DNA from: Ailanthus altissimus
Taxonomy: Eukaryota; Streptophyta; Magnoliopsida; Sapindales; Simaroubaceae
DNA length: 64,000 nucleotides
Assembly: GCA_946807835.1 (NCBI GenBank)
Contig: OX327694.1
Location: forward strand, 2,492,001-2,556,000
Direction: 5' to 3'
Positions within the stretch are counted from its first letter, which is position 1, and every line of letters starts with the position of its first letter. The position numbers and the translations under genes are program-made. Below, in pieces: positions 13,131-26,279 of the stretch. The notes beneath the pieces were generated by a model. That model was not told the DNA's origin, did not search any database, and saw only the letters and a list, made by a program, of their open reading frames with translations.

Positions 13131-14870
13131 ATGAGGAGGGAAAAGCGCGTGCGTGTGTTTGAGCGCGTGTGTGTACGTTGGTCAGAGGACCCGCGAAGAC
13201 ACAGGAAATGAAATGGAGCCAAACGAATGCATTTCCCATAGGCCAAGGCCATAAGCCTCCTTCCGCTCTGTTTGTTTTCAATTGTCTCTGTCCTTTGCTT
13301 TTATTAATTATTTATATTATCTAAATATTAAATGCAAAATCAATTATTATTTTTATTATTATTTCCTTGCGTTTTTTAGAATGCATTTTGATAGACTCTT
13401 TTTTTTTTACTTATAAATATTATATGTATTAAATCTATTAGTACAATGACTATATTTTATTATAATTGAAATAAAAATTTATTTTTACATTAATGTATAT
13501 CTAAATTTTAATTAATTAAGATAAAATTTTATTTTTGAACTAATGCATACTTAGATATAATTTCACTTCTGCACTTTGCAATCACAAATATTCACACTAA
13601 TAAACATCAAAACTTGGTTAATTGAAATAAAATTTCTCACCAAGGGGGAGAGCACTCTTTTACCCGCCTAAACTTTTATTAATTGAAATAAAATTTTAAA
13701 CACTCCTACGATAAAAAGAAAATTATTATATTACATTAATATTTGTTAAGACTTAAATTCCCATCCTTTTAAGTTAACATAAGTGCTTAAGGTAGAATAA
13801 GCACTCAAGTGTTTCATAGACTAATTTATTATTAAATTTTTTAAAATATTTTGCATTTCAAAATTGTGAACTAACTTGGTATAAGTTGAATAAAATGTCA
13901 GCTTTGTTGACCAAAAATACACGGTTCAATGAAATATTTTTATTAATTTTTTTGTAAACTTGAGCGTGTTGTTAATGCTTTTGTCCTTTTTTTTTTTCTT
14001 GAATTGCTAAAGCTCATTATGTCCCCCAAAGTTCAGGAGAAGAATGTAAACTTTTTTATCGGTTTATTGATTTTTTTAAACGGCTCAGATTGACCACATC
14101 AATATCAATTTTAATTTTAAAAAAAAAATCGACCAGCTCTTATACGTCATCGATTATAAAAGAGAAATATTAAATTAATTGGGTAAGGTGATGATGGGAA
14201 AGCTAGCCGGCGGGGGTGGGCGGTGTTGTATGCCATCCAATCAAATTCATATGCGGTGTCAATTCTTTTGACGAGAAAAAGAACCATCCTTTTACTGACT
14301 AACATGTTTTCATATGAAAATAGTAGTAATGGTTGACAAATTTGACGTTAGTTACTTAAAAGAAACACACAGTCCTTAAATGGGTAAAAGGCCTTTTTGA
14401 CAAAATCATATCAATGATTCTGCATTTTGCAGGTTGATAATAATGTGAATAATGCAATTAGTCTAGAAGTCATTGGAGAAGTACCACATCGTGTACTTGG
14501 ATTCTTTTACCAAATGCCCATGAAAATCATTAATCCTTAAAGCGGTCATAATCACGAGTCACAACGGAAGGTTTGACAAATGGCATGTTGACTCTTGTCT
14601 TGTCGAGCTGACACCCTGACTTGACTCGCGGCTCCCGTGAAAATGAGCGAGTAAGAGGAAACATTTTTCTTTAAAAAAAAAGGGGGCTTATATTGAGATT
14701 AGCCATGGCCCAGGCTACGAGCCCAATTCGAAAAAGTTAAAAAAGAACCAGAAGTTTGATTCACAAGCCCAATCTGGGGATTGAAAATTGGGATTAATTG
14801 TGGCCCAGTTCACGAACCCATTTGGAAAAATTTATAATCTAGAAAATGGAAAATATATTAGTGAAAAATC
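13131..14870. other. Intergenic DNA between fimbrin and tRNA-Ile
   Basis: This is AT-rich non-coding DNA. Several similar phrases, taattgaaataaaatttct at about 13620 and variants near 13440-13500 and 13680, suggest diverged short repeats. No gene or clear mobile element was found. Confidence 0.5.
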
Positions 14871-14873
14871 ATT

Positions 14874-14947
14874 TGGCCCATGCAGGTCTCGAACCTGCGA
14901 CCTTCGCGTTATTAGCACGACGCTCTAACCAGCTGAGCTAATAGGCC
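14874..14947 (-). tRNA. trnI-AAU: tRNA-Ile (anticodon AAU)
   Basis: Read on the minus strand, the 74-nt sequence folds as a complete cloverleaf. The acceptor stem is GGCCTAT with ATGGGCC (seven pairs, one G-U) plus discriminator A. The D arm begins TAGCTCAGCTGG, which is the A box. The anticodon loop is CTAATAA with anticodon AAT, and the T arm is GCAGGTTCGAGACCTGC, which is the B box. There is no intron. A T-run about 5 nt past the 3' end (14865-14869 on the complement) fits an RNA polymerase III terminator. It looks intact and nuclear. Confidence 0.96.
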
Positions 14948-14949
14948 AG

Positions 14950-16090
14950 TTATTCGAGTTTCAAATCAATCAATTATCAATATTTAAATAATATTCATTC
15001 TTAACGAGAACAAACCCAATGGCTTAAGCGAAAGCAAATGCTGAGCGCCTTACTTTAAGTTTTGGTTGGGGGATCTATTGCCAAACTCGTGAAAACATTA
15101 GTTGTGTGGGTGTGGCAAAATAAATAATCTATATGTTATGAGTAGTTTTGATGATCGAGTAATGTTATATTTTTAAAATGTTATTTTAAATTTTTTATTT
15201 TAGATTAACGTGTTAAATAATTATTAAATAATAAAATAATACAACTTTTAAAATATCTATTATATTATTTAACTACTAAATAATTCCTTAAATACATCAT
15301 TTAGAATATCAGCATTAATTTTTTATAATTATAGGAAAAGGCCACTCCCCATGGTCCTAATGTTTCAAACTTTAATAATCTATCTGTTTTCTTTCTGTAA
15401 CATTTATGACTTCATATATCTGTATTCAAATTTAAAGTTCCTCCAATCATGGAACATGTTTAGTACTAGCCTTAGCCAAAAGAGATTGGTTTGGCATTTG
15501 AGCTCATTTGCATGTTTTACACTTCTTTTTTTCCAGCCTAGTTTTTCGGAGAATTGCATTAACTACAATTGTTAATCCCCAGCACAACCAACCTTGAAAA
15601 GCAGACAACTTAATTAGACTTGTATCCATTGAAACTGAATGGTGTGGCTAATGGAATACCTCATTTTGAGTCAATGCCCCATTTGCTTTTCCCATTTTCA
15701 TAGGGTGGATGTCTCTTTTAAAGGGTATTTATATCTTGATTCTTGATGAAGCATAATCAATTCTATCACTAAAAGTTCAAAGAAGCTCTCCTAATAAGTT
15801 AGAGATTTGAGTGTTTTATTAGCAATTACACATCATCTTTGTAGTTGAAGCTATGATTCTGCCATTCTTTCTCATTGTGAAATTCTTTAAGAAAAAAAAT
15901 CCTCTCTTATCAATCTGTTAAATATATTTCACTGTCATCACCATATGGAATTGTAATCGAAAAGGGTAACGAAGCTATTTGTTAACATGATGACAACACA
16001 TTGACAAAGTAATATGAAACTCTACAAAGTATCAATACCAAATATAAAAAAAAATCAAAGAGATCATACACAAGGCATTTGAATAATAGA
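14950..16090. other. Intergenic DNA
   Basis: A frame of 74 codons at 15351-15575 has no recognisable domain and no gene-like context. The rest is AT-rich. Positions 15150-15330 resemble the AT-rich MITE-like sequences of this window, but I could not define terminal repeats. Confidence 0.4.
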
Positions 16091-16236
16091 AGGTAATAAT
16101 AACACAAGAACTCACATTCTGATACATCATTTCAATAACATATGTAACAAAAAAATTGTTTAAAAATCAAAACAATGAAACCAAATCCGGATATATCATT
16201 GTAAACATAAATTAAAGATTCGGCAAAATCCTTTTC

Positions 16237-17023
16237 TTACAAGAACAAGACCAGCCATCCTGAGATTGCCACAATAAGCTGACTCCAAACACCCCAGTTG
16301 ATGATCCTGTGAGAAGAATTTGCTGGTGAAGATTTAGGAGAAGAACCACTTTCACTGTCACTTGCTTCAGTAGGAGCATCTGCAGTTGGTGCAACAACAG
16401 GAGCCGGGGCCGGAGCAGGCGTTGGAGGAATATCAGTACCAAAGATTGCCTCTGGGAGAAGGACCTTATCAACTTGGTACAAGGCAACAGGGTCAGTTGA
16501 ATGTACACTGCTACTAACTTTAGTCTTGGACCATCCTGAATCAATGTGAACAGTCCCAGAAACATCAGTGAAATTTAAGGAGTAATCTCCACCAGCATAT
16601 GTGGTAACAGGGCTCAATTGGGTAAGGTTCTTGAAATCAGCCAGGGAGTAGTAATGTGGCAGGGCATGGAAAAGGCAGAGTTGCTTAAGCTGATCCCGAG
16701 TAAGATTGGACAAAGAGGGTTTCTTGAGAGCCTTGAAGGCATCATCTTTTGGTACAAAAATGGTAATGCCTTCTTCAGTGTTGTTGGCTTGGTTTTGGAA
16801 GGTGTCCATGACTTTTGTGGACTCAAGTAAATTGAGGAAGGTGTGGAATGGGCCAGCCACAGTGAGTAAATCAGTGAGGTTCACATAATCAGGGGACGGT
16901 GCCGGGGCCGGAGTTGGGCTAAGTGAAGGAGGACTAGCAGTTTTTTGAGCATTTGCTGAAGAGCACAAAAGCAATAGCGCACTAAGCAAGCATGATAGCA
17001 ATGGAAAATTCCATTTTTTCCAT
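16237..17023 (-). CDS. FLA7: Fasciclin-like arabinogalactan protein, FLA7 type (apparent start-codon frameshift)
   Basis: This is a single-FAS1-domain arabinogalactan protein of the plasma membrane and cell wall. An N-terminal hydrophobic signal peptide (LLSCLLSALLLLCSSANAQ) is followed by a Pro/Ala-rich glycomodule (PTPAPAPSP). The FAS1 domain spans about residues 45-190, with the H1 motif TIFVPKDDAFKA, the YH box (ALPHYYS) and the H2 region DPVALYQVDKVLLPEAIFGT. A second glycomodule (PTPAPAPAPVVAP), a Ser-rich spacer and a C-terminal hydrophobic tail (QLIVAISGWLVLFL) fit GPI anchoring. Several NxS/T sites are present. The body is open from 17001 to the TAA at 16237. The nearest upstream ATG (17023-17021) is out of frame by one base because of a run of six A (complement of 17014-17019). 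With five A the ATG would join the signal peptide, giving 261 residues, close to Arabidopsis FLA7 (254). This is either a sequence error or a real lesion. Confidence 0.9.
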
Positions 17024-17835
17024 AATTTTTATTTGCCTTTAAAGTTGATCGGACTCTCTAAATTCCTGCAAGAACCAGAATTAATCAGTAGCTAGATCTC
17101 AGCTTATCAGCACAAGACCCTCGGAGCAAATCTTACTTAACCGCAATGTAAGTGAAATTTGTGTCAAACAGCACTAAATCTAAGCCCTAATGTCCAGAAA
17201 GAAATAAAAATCTCAAATTTTTTCCTATAACTCACATACAAACTTTCTGCAAAACCCAACTCATCAAATATCTAGAAGAATTAAGTAAATTGTTAATGTG
17301 ACATAAAGCCAGATCTTGACCAACTCATCCAAGAGGAAGAGATACTACAGTAAATGAAACTGACAGGTGGAGACCATCCAAGCATTGAAACGCATGCAGA
17401 GCAGAAACAAGATCAAAAACCCATTTTGAGCACACATTACAACATTTCTTAGCAAGCCCAAGTCAAGATTGACAGTAGATCAAGAGCAGTCCACAGCCGC
17501 ACACAATGAACAAAAAGAATGAGATAATGCTCAACACACCCACAACGTACACAATGTACATGAACAGATCCAGATCAGCTCAACAGACACACACACACAA
17601 AACTAAAAATTTCTCAAATGCATAAAGTGCAAAATCTCAACGATGGCACCCAAAAAGTAAAGCACAAGAAGCCATAGCCAAAAAAAGAGGTATAGTGAGA
17701 GCAGAGTTTGACAGACACTGACCTGACCAAGAGGAATTCAGAGAGAGAGAGAGAGAGAAAGAAAATAGAACTGGTGATGAATGATGATAATGCTGCAGCC
17801 AAAGACTGAAATGTCTTGACACTATATATTGATTG
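17024..17835 (-). promoter_or_regulatory. FLA7 promoter and 5'-UTR intron
   Basis: On the minus strand a TATA-like ATATATAG lies at about 17821-17828. About 60-80 nt downstream is a (CT)n-rich leader (complement of about 17740-17765). A donor ggtcag|gtcagt near 17722 and an acceptor ttcttgcag|gaattt near 17066 imply a 5'-UTR intron of about 655 bp just before the coding exon. The transcription start is inferred. Confidence 0.55.
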
Positions 17836-20800
17836 ATTTTTACTAGTAAAAATAATTCAACAAAAGTTGTGTTATGGTGATGGCACCAGCTGGTGGGGAA
17901 GTAACATGAAAGGTAAAGAAGCTAAAGAGTAGGTGGTTTTATTGTTCAAGATTACATAGATTTAATACAACAATAAACTAAATTATTAAAATGCTTCACA
18001 TGGGGACATAACAGAGAAAAGTTTCCAATCTTGGGAATTTACATGGAAAAAAAAAATGGTCTTCTCTATTAGAATTACTTTGAAGAAAAGTGCCCATGTA
18101 GGGGCGGTGGCCTTTCTTAATCACCCTTCAACCAATTAGTTTTTTAATAAATCTTTGAGACACCAACCTTTGCACAGTTGCAATCTGCCCCATCATTGTC
18201 ATAATCCTACTCATTTTCTCGGGAAAATTTTGCCACTCCATCAGAAATTGTACATTGTGCTCTTGCTAACATGCACCAATACAGTTTTACACTTGCTAAA
18301 ATTGCACTAATCCTGACGATGTCTTTTTTATTTTTGGTTACAAGAAGGATATTAATTTAACCCATAAGCAGCTTTTTATGTGCATCTCATTCTCATACAT
18401 GTTCCTTTAAAACATACCCACAGAATCTTTTTCTTTTTCTTTTAAATTTCTTCTTAAATTTTATTTAGATTAATCAAACATGGAAGATGCAACTAAAGTT
18501 TTAGCAAGATGCTACTTAATTATAGGATTTGGGTGACGAGAGTCTGGCAATTTATTTATAAATAATCATAATTTTAATATTTATAAAATACGAGAATTAT
18601 TGGATAAAAATTATGATAAGATGAGAAATAATTGAGTTGGTAATTTTTTTTTAATATATGAGAGAGGGATGACTTAATTTAAACTCAAGATCTCTATTTC
18701 AGTATATGAATAATAAACAATAAATTTTTTATTACTATATTATTCAAGTAATTTATTTTTATATAAAAAAATAAATTTGAGATATCTATTAAAATGAAAA
18801 TAAATATATTATCAATTTTTTATTATTATACCAATAACACAAGTACAAAGTGCTTTGTAATTCTTGTTAGGTTATTGGTGACAAATTTGACTAAAAAGAA
18901 GACTCGAATATTATGGGAAACGTTTTATTGGCTGGTTAGGTTAAGAGTATGATTAAGTTGTAGTAAGTATGTAACAAGCAAAATATCAAAATATCAAGGT
19001 ACGAACTAAATTAAAAATATCGTGGGCCGAGAATTTGATTTAGAGAAGTGGACCCTTCTTGGGGTCCACCATATGATTTGGGCCAACCAGCATTGGCTGT
19101 GGGGTTGTTTGTTCCCACAAAAAAGCCGATGCCAATAGTTGCTCTCGAATGACACCAGCCAACCTCAATCTACGCACCAGTAGCTTATTTTAGCAAACAC
19201 AGCTCAAGGAACGAGGGAAACGACATCGTTTCCTATGATTTGGGAATTTTGGTTTAATGCCCTGGCAATATTACGTTTAATCATCTTTGTGTCTTATTTA
19301 ATAGGTTTTATACACCAACCAAAATTTATTAAAAAAAAATCAATCATGTAATTAAATGGACCAAGAGGGTAAAAGTGGTGCAAAAGAATAAAAATTTGTG
19401 ACAAATTGGAATGTTTAAAATTTAGTTTGTTCAAAATAATTGGTTTGATTTAAATTTTTTTTCCTCCGTCCAATTTATGATTCTTTTTTTAATATAAAAA
19501 TTAATTTAAATTGAACTAACCATTTATTTTAAGAACTTAAATTATCATGTATTAAATATTAACATAAGTTTATGCATTTTATTTTAATATATTAGAGCTT
19601 TAACTCAGTTTCTCCGAATTATTACAATTTTATAATTATTTGGGGGCATTAAAGAAGAGTAAAGGCCAATTCTAGAACAGATGCACGTGAAGTTCTAGAA
19701 TTGGAGTATGCGGTCAAACGAAGTTAAGATTATATTAATTGATGACAAAAAGCTTAATTAACATTGATTTAGAGAGGTGGGGATTTGTCTTTGTAGACAG
19801 GGAAAAGAAGGTGCCTTGGCAATATCAAATCAAACATACGGTGGATTTGTTGGTTAGGATTAGCAATTTGGCACATGATCATTGTTTAAATTAATCAACC
19901 ATCTCAATTAAGTTAAATGATGATGTTTTATCAATAAAAACAAATTAATCATTCGCGTCGGTTGAGGGTTGGGTGACTTTGTTTGCATTAAGTCATTGTT
20001 TAATTCGTTATGGTTAAGGGATTAATCACAGTTAAAAAGGGGTTAATCAAGTATTATTACATGTATCAATTCAATGTCAAGCAAGAGACGGTAAGTAGGT
20101 AATAAGATGAGGGGTTAGTGTCAAGTGACAACGAGGGTGACGCCTGGTAGCCGCAGCAGCAGCTGCCATTGTGCTGTCAAGCTGATGCTTTACTTACACC
20201 TATTCAAATGTCTTTTGACTCATCAGGCATGAATCTTGTTTTACAAGGTCATGTTAAAAGGCTATGGGGTCTTTATTTTTTGGGCTATTACTATCCAAGA
20301 TTTTCATGCCAGCGAATTTAGCTTTTTTTTTTTTTTTGGGCCTTATTTCTCTAGAAAGGAATCCAAGCAATTTGAAAGTGATTTAACACTTATAAGTTGG
20401 AAGCGGCCTAAATTGTTCTCTTCCTCTCTCTCTCTCTTTTACTTCTTAAAAGAAAACTCAATAAATTAATATAAGCCGGAGTCTTGCCCATATGTGTGCA
20501 TATGTTGATTAGGCTCAAGTAACGAATTTTTACTAATAACATGATAGAAACATTTAGAATTTAGTGTAAGATTATAATTTTACAAATTTATTAAATTGCA
20601 ATAACTTCAGATCAGTAAATTTATACATTTTTTCTTCACACTTAATTTTTTGTGGTGATATGTGATAGTTGGAAAGTAGACTCCTTCATCTAATTTATTA
20701 ACAACGACATTCGTTTTCTATAGTAGTTTTAATATTTACTTATCAATGTTTTGTTTTAATAAATATGTTTTAATATTTATTGGTTATTTTAATTTTGTGT

Positions 20801-21020
20801 TTATTTTAAATCTCGTACTTTTTTATATTGTGCTTTTCAAATTAGATCTAAAGTAGATTTTTAATTAGTTGTAGTTGTTCTTAGAGCTGTTGATTTTATT
20901 TTAGAATATATGCTTACTCTATGACAAGATAGAATAAATTCACTTAAAATTCGCTCTATTGTAGTAGTCAATTATTTATATTATAGTTTCTTATGATTTA
21001 TCTAGTGTATTCTTAATCGA
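17836..21020. other. Intergenic DNA, no gene seen
   Basis: This is AT-rich. It has a long T-run at 20324-20337 and short unsupported frames such as 20236-20469. Positions 18630-18740 hold a phrase resembling the plant repeat that ends in a Box-B-like tract, too degraded to call. No coding gene or RNA gene could be supported. Confidence 0.5.
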
Positions 21021-21028
21021 AAAAGTTG

Positions 21029-21950
21029 ACTGTTAAGGTTGATGATTAAAAAAGTCAAAAGTGAAGTGCTTAAAGTATGCACATGTATATAAGTGACATT
21101 CTTTGTGTGTATCTCTATGCACAAAAAATTTCATTGCATATCAGTAAGATTAAATCGATAAATTCAATTATAATAAAAATAAATAGTTGTAGTTGTTCTC
21201 CACTAGAAATCGGAACGATCACGGGCTCACGTTCGTTTTTAAAGCCAACCCAGATCAAGAGGCACAAATCCTCTAAAATAGAGTACCCCAAATAAACTAT
21301 CTTGAGTCGCATCAAGCTATTCAAGGGATAACAAAGAGAAACCCGATCCAAGTATAAATAGGCATTTTGCACGAGACATCAAAACCATTAAGTTGTATGG
21401 GGTCCTTTCCAAATAAAACTCGAACAACATTTAAGCTTTAGGCAATACGAAATTGAACCTTAATTATTATCCCTACTCATTTAGGAAATAATCTCGAGAA
21501 TCAAAGGAGGGAATCAATGCACATTTTTTTAAGGTAATTATGATCTTCAGAGATGACTACTCATAAAGGCAAGTGGCTTCAATATTCAAAATTTCTAGAT
21601 CATTATAAGCATGCTATGAATCAAGGGGAGGATAAATCAAAGAGAATATGACCTAATCCTTGGTTTTTACCATAATCTGAATCTACATAAAGAATCTACT
21701 ATAAAAATAGACACAGACTATAGGAAAAGGTAATGCGATTCTTCAAAACCTAAACACTATTAACTATACCCTATCTTCAAAGCACTAACTTAAGTATCGG
21801 AGAATCGTCATCAAAACCACCACCAGCAAAATCGTGACAAGCTTTTCCTTATTGTGCAAGAAAGAACTTGAGCACTCAAAGTCAGAAATCAGTTCTCAAG
21901 ATTAGCCTATATTAACAGGCCCGTCCTCATTTCTTCAACAAACAAATTCA
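21029..21950 (+). mobile_element. Degenerate Ty3/gypsy-type LTR remnant
   Basis: The composition and order resemble the 3' half of a plant gypsy LTR. A TATA-like ccaagtataaataggc lies at 21347-21362. About 400 bp downstream is the phrase actaacttaagtatcggaga at 21785-21804, which resembles the conserved R/U5 phrase of many plant gypsy LTRs. No second copy, primer site or target duplication was found, so the ends are approximate. Confidence 0.35.
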
Positions 21951-22559
21951 AAACTTATTAATTTAGAGAATTAGTTTTTTTTTATCAACAATAGTTAAAA
22001 GTACATCTATTTTTACATCAACTTATTATAGTAATGATGTTTTTTGTAAAAAGAAATTTGAAAGTGATTTAGCACTTTATAAACTTATTGATAGGACGGA
22101 AACCATGGCCATAGAGCTTATTCAAGTTTAAATAACAGAAAAAATTGTACTCTAATTAAATATGACCAAAAAATACTAATAAAGATGACGAGTGTCGCTT
22201 CCCTTTTATACAATTAAGCATAATACTTTTTCAGCTCAAATTTTTAATATAAAAATCAATTTTATAGATTATTGAACACGTTAAATACAAATGAATATTT
22301 GTTCGACCTTTCTCACATGACACAAGAATTGGAATTTTATTATAATCAAATGTGACATAGTTTTTGTTAGTTCCAAATCTAAATACAATTTCACAACAAA
22401 CCAAATAAGTAAGAGCTGTTGTTCGGCTTATGTCACATTCATGTCAAAGAATGATTGTTTATAAAAGGAAAAGAATGCTATGCTTTTATATTTGTTAGTT
22501 GGGAAAGTGAAAGTTTATTTTATGGTAAAAATTATAACTCTAACTTAATCTATTAAATA

Positions 22560-23531
22560 CTTTAACACAATTCAACATGTTTGGGTTTAATTTTTGGCTT
22601 AGAGGGCCTCGACCTAAATGAGTGTGAGGGAAGTATTAGGGAAGTTTAAGTTTGTTAGGCCTTCTGTCATCGAGGGTCAAGCTGAAGCTCTATTTTGGTC
22701 GTGCAGAATCTAGACCTGGGAAGAGACTAGACTAAACACCAAGTAAGATTTGGTCAACCTGAAGAGACTTGAAGAACACAGAAAATACAAGGTTAGTGGC
22801 TCTTGTCAACGAGGTGGCTAGTGCTAATGGGTGCCTGGTGATGGCCTTCTAATGCTCAAGTCAAGTGACTGTTGTGTGGTGAATGTTCCATACAGTTATT
22901 TTTCTACAGAGGGAATGTAAAAAATTCTAAAGAAACTTAGGAGAGTTTTCTTTTACTAAAGAGTTATTCAAAAATTTAAATCATCTTACCATCTTCAAAT
23001 TTGGAGATAAACTTGAGCTTTAATGGTGCGAACCTGAAGATTTTCCCTTAAGGATGACACGTGACATACTATAATTGGAGAAATGTCCTTATCATGAGGA
23101 GTATTTTAGAGAATTCATTCAAAAAGATAAGAAGGTCATTAGACGGAAACGTTTATAGTATTAGGAATATTGGTGATTAGTTACTTTCTGAAGCTGTTAA
23201 CTTGAGCTAGCGAAGCCTGAGAGCTCTGAAGGGTCGTCTGACTCTATTCCCTTGAGCTTATTGGGTCAGTTGCTGATTTTCCTCAACAATCCCAAACAAC
23301 TCTGTTTATTGTGTCAATATGAGACAAAGTTCTAGTGCTTGCTAACGTAGAGCCATGTTGTTGGCCTATTGGGGATTATTTTCTCAACCTTATCTCTAGG
23401 TCTAGTATGTGGATGATGTGGTATTTAGTTGCTCTTTTAATAGGTCCCCGCTAATGACATGACGGGACATGAGCTATGCTAATGTGTATGCCTATTAGTA
23501 GGCCTATGATAATGTGACAGATGTTGAAGTT
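22560..23531. repeat. Unclassified moderately GC-rich repeat-like segment
   Basis: The composition differs from the flanking A/T DNA, and stops occur in all frames. It resembles LTR-type sequence but I cannot place it in a family. The 2.65-kb solo LTR abuts its right end. Confidence 0.25.
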
Positions 23532-23536
23532 CCCGT

Positions 23537-26182
23537 TGTAGTAACCACTTATCCACAACCGATAAAAATAAGTATTTATATATATATATCTAATATTCAT
23601 ATTTTATTTATATGTGAGTGATACTTGATTTATATATTGTTATTAGTACTATTTATATAGATTAAAGACCTATCACTAGTATTGGGTTTATTTGCAAAAC
23701 TTTAAATTTATTTTAGGGACCAAATTATAATACTTTAAAAATTTTAAAGGGCTAATTCGTAAATATTAAAAATTAGCCTTTTATTATAAAAATACACATT
23801 TGTAACCCTAATCCACTCATTTTGGTTGAGACACCTCTTTTAGTGAGAGAAAAGAGAGAAAGAAAGGGGAGAGAAAGAGAAGAGGAAGAAGAAAAAGAAG
23901 AAGAAATTTAGAATTTTAAACTTTAAGAGGTATATCATAACTATTTCTTAGTTTCTTGGTGTTAATTAAGTTAATTTCTGTAAGTTTTGATTTTTGAAAA
24001 TATGAAAAATTAGAAATTTGATGTGAATTTTGTAAGATATATTGAGAATTGATGATGATTATGTAGATAACTTGACGAATCATGATGAATTTGCAAAATT
24101 TCTACTTGATAGTATCTTGATCCAAGAATTTTGTAAATTTTTGTACTTTGCTTCTGGTTTTGATTTTTGAGAATGTGAAACTATACATGTTTAGAATCAT
24201 TTGAGACTTTGAATCGATTGAAAATTTCACAAATTGAATTTTTAGTAAATTTACAAAAATGAACCTAAAATTCTATAAATTTTGTGTTAACAGTATACTA
24301 TAGGATGAATAATTTTTGATCTACTAAATGATCTTAAAAAATTACTAATTTTTGGAATATGATAAATTTATATGCATAATATGACATATTAAAAATTAAA
24401 TATTTAGATCAATGTGATAAAATTGTTATACTTTTCTAAAGTGTATCAGCTCATTGTACAGTTTGATCAACAGATTTTTAAAGATATAGAATGAAATAGT
24501 TCTAAGTACTTTTAGTAGGGATTTTGAAGTAAAACATTTATCATGGATTGAGATATATGTCAAGAGTAATTTGTAGTAGTCTTATAATTTTTGAGTTAGT
24601 ATATGATTTTATTAAATTGGAAGACTGAATACTGTTCAGTAAATATCTTTATCCTGTCATGATAATAGTTTGGAATTGATGGTGTTTATGAAATGGATTG
24701 TATAGGAATTATGATATAATATTTATACATAAGAAGGATATATGAGTCAAGAATGATATATTCTGATTTTGGAGTAAGTGGACATCATTTGATGTATAAG
24801 AAAATTTTGTTAAGTGTAAGTGGTTAGAATGAAAAGTTTTGAGAAACCAAGTCATTAGACTAATTCGATGTGATAAGTGCAATATGTGTAATTTTGTAAA
24901 CTATTTAAAGCATTTTGTGTGAATGGTGAGGCTTATGGAATGATTAATCTCCATTGATAGGTTAAGGAGAATTAAGTCTTGTACTCGAAAGTGTTAAGAG
25001 GTAAATATACTAAACTTTTATTGAAATTACAATAAACATAGTAATTGTTTATGTATGATTTTGTAAATGTGCTTAGAAATATGTTTATGTTATGCCAAAG
25101 TATATTTTGATATGAAATGTGAAAGACATATGTTTATGAATGTGAGCATTGACATTGAGTATGGACATACATGATATACATATATTTATGAAAGTGAGTG
25201 TTTCAAAATAAAATGTATTTAACAAAGAAAGCTTTTGAAGTAGAATATATCCATGAGAAATATTTTGTATTTTGAGGATGCTTGAACTCACTATTTACTT
25301 AGTAGTTACTTTATGTGATTTGTGGAGCCTTTATGTGTGGCATTTCCTTCAAGATTGGTATATGTTATGTGTTTCCTATTTAGAGAGGATCCTATTGGTA
25401 TCTAAAGGAAGAGTGAGTCATCACATTCATGTGGTGACGTATTGGTGCATGTGAGAGGACTCACCGATGATCAAAGTGAGGGTTTGGCTCTTACCTTCGG
25501 GCATAAGCATTATATATGTGTAATTTAAACCTCACTTGTGTTATTTCTCTCATACTGTATGTCATCGACGGGTGACATTTAGTTCATTATGTGATATGTG
25601 ATATGAAAGTCCTACTAAGTAGTAGTTGAATGATGGTATTCCTACTATATATTTTGAAAGAATGTGTAAACACTTACTTGACATGTGATTTGATAAGATT
25701 ATGATTTTGATTTATCACGGCATATCATACACATGCATTGTGTATATATATGTATTTATATTTTGATATATGAAAAAACTAGTATGCTTATTGAGTTTTA
25801 TACTAATTATAGTTTATGGTGATTTCAAGTAAATAAGGTATATGTAAGCTTAGCAGATTTTGCAAGACTTCTGCTGTCCCTTGGATTTCCTAATTTTTTA
25901 GGTTGCTAAGTATTAAATTTGTGGACACGTAGTTTGAGATATTTGTTTTATTAATTTTAAATAAATATTTATGTATTATTTTATTAAGTGTAGTTGTATT
26001 TGGTTTATGTTCCACCAAGTATATTTATGTATTAATTTTGTGATAAACCTACTAGCAACTTACTAAGAATTCCTATGTAAAATTTAAGTTTAAAATTTTA
26101 TACAATATTAATTATGAGTGCATATTATTAAATGAGTATAAGTTATGTCGTGTATTAGATCTTTTGGGTCTGGAGTGTGACA
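23537..26182 (+). mobile_element. Solo LTR, 2.65-kb family, copy A
   Basis: The segment begins TGTAGTAACCACTTATCC and ends GTGTGACA, i.e. TG...CA termini. It is flanked by near-identical 5-mers (cccgt at 23532-23536, ctcgt at 26183-26187). A second copy with the same termini and almost the same length (2646 against 2644 bp) lies in reverse orientation at 53601-56244, so the boundaries are mutually supported. There is no coding capacity beyond one conserved short frame (25272-25454). It fits a solo LTR left by LTR-LTR recombination. The family lineage is unknown. Confidence 0.75.
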
Positions 26183-26279
26183 CTCGTGACCTGTCGTGTG
26201 ACACACTGAGTAGTTGATAGAGATTAATTAAGTCTAATATTTTCATTTATAAACTTAATATTTGTTCGTAAAAATTAAG

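Noticed and set aside
16212..16565. 117-codon minus-strand frame next to the FLA7 frame
   Set aside because: It overlaps the FAS1-domain frame in another phase, and its Leu-rich peptide has no family similarity.
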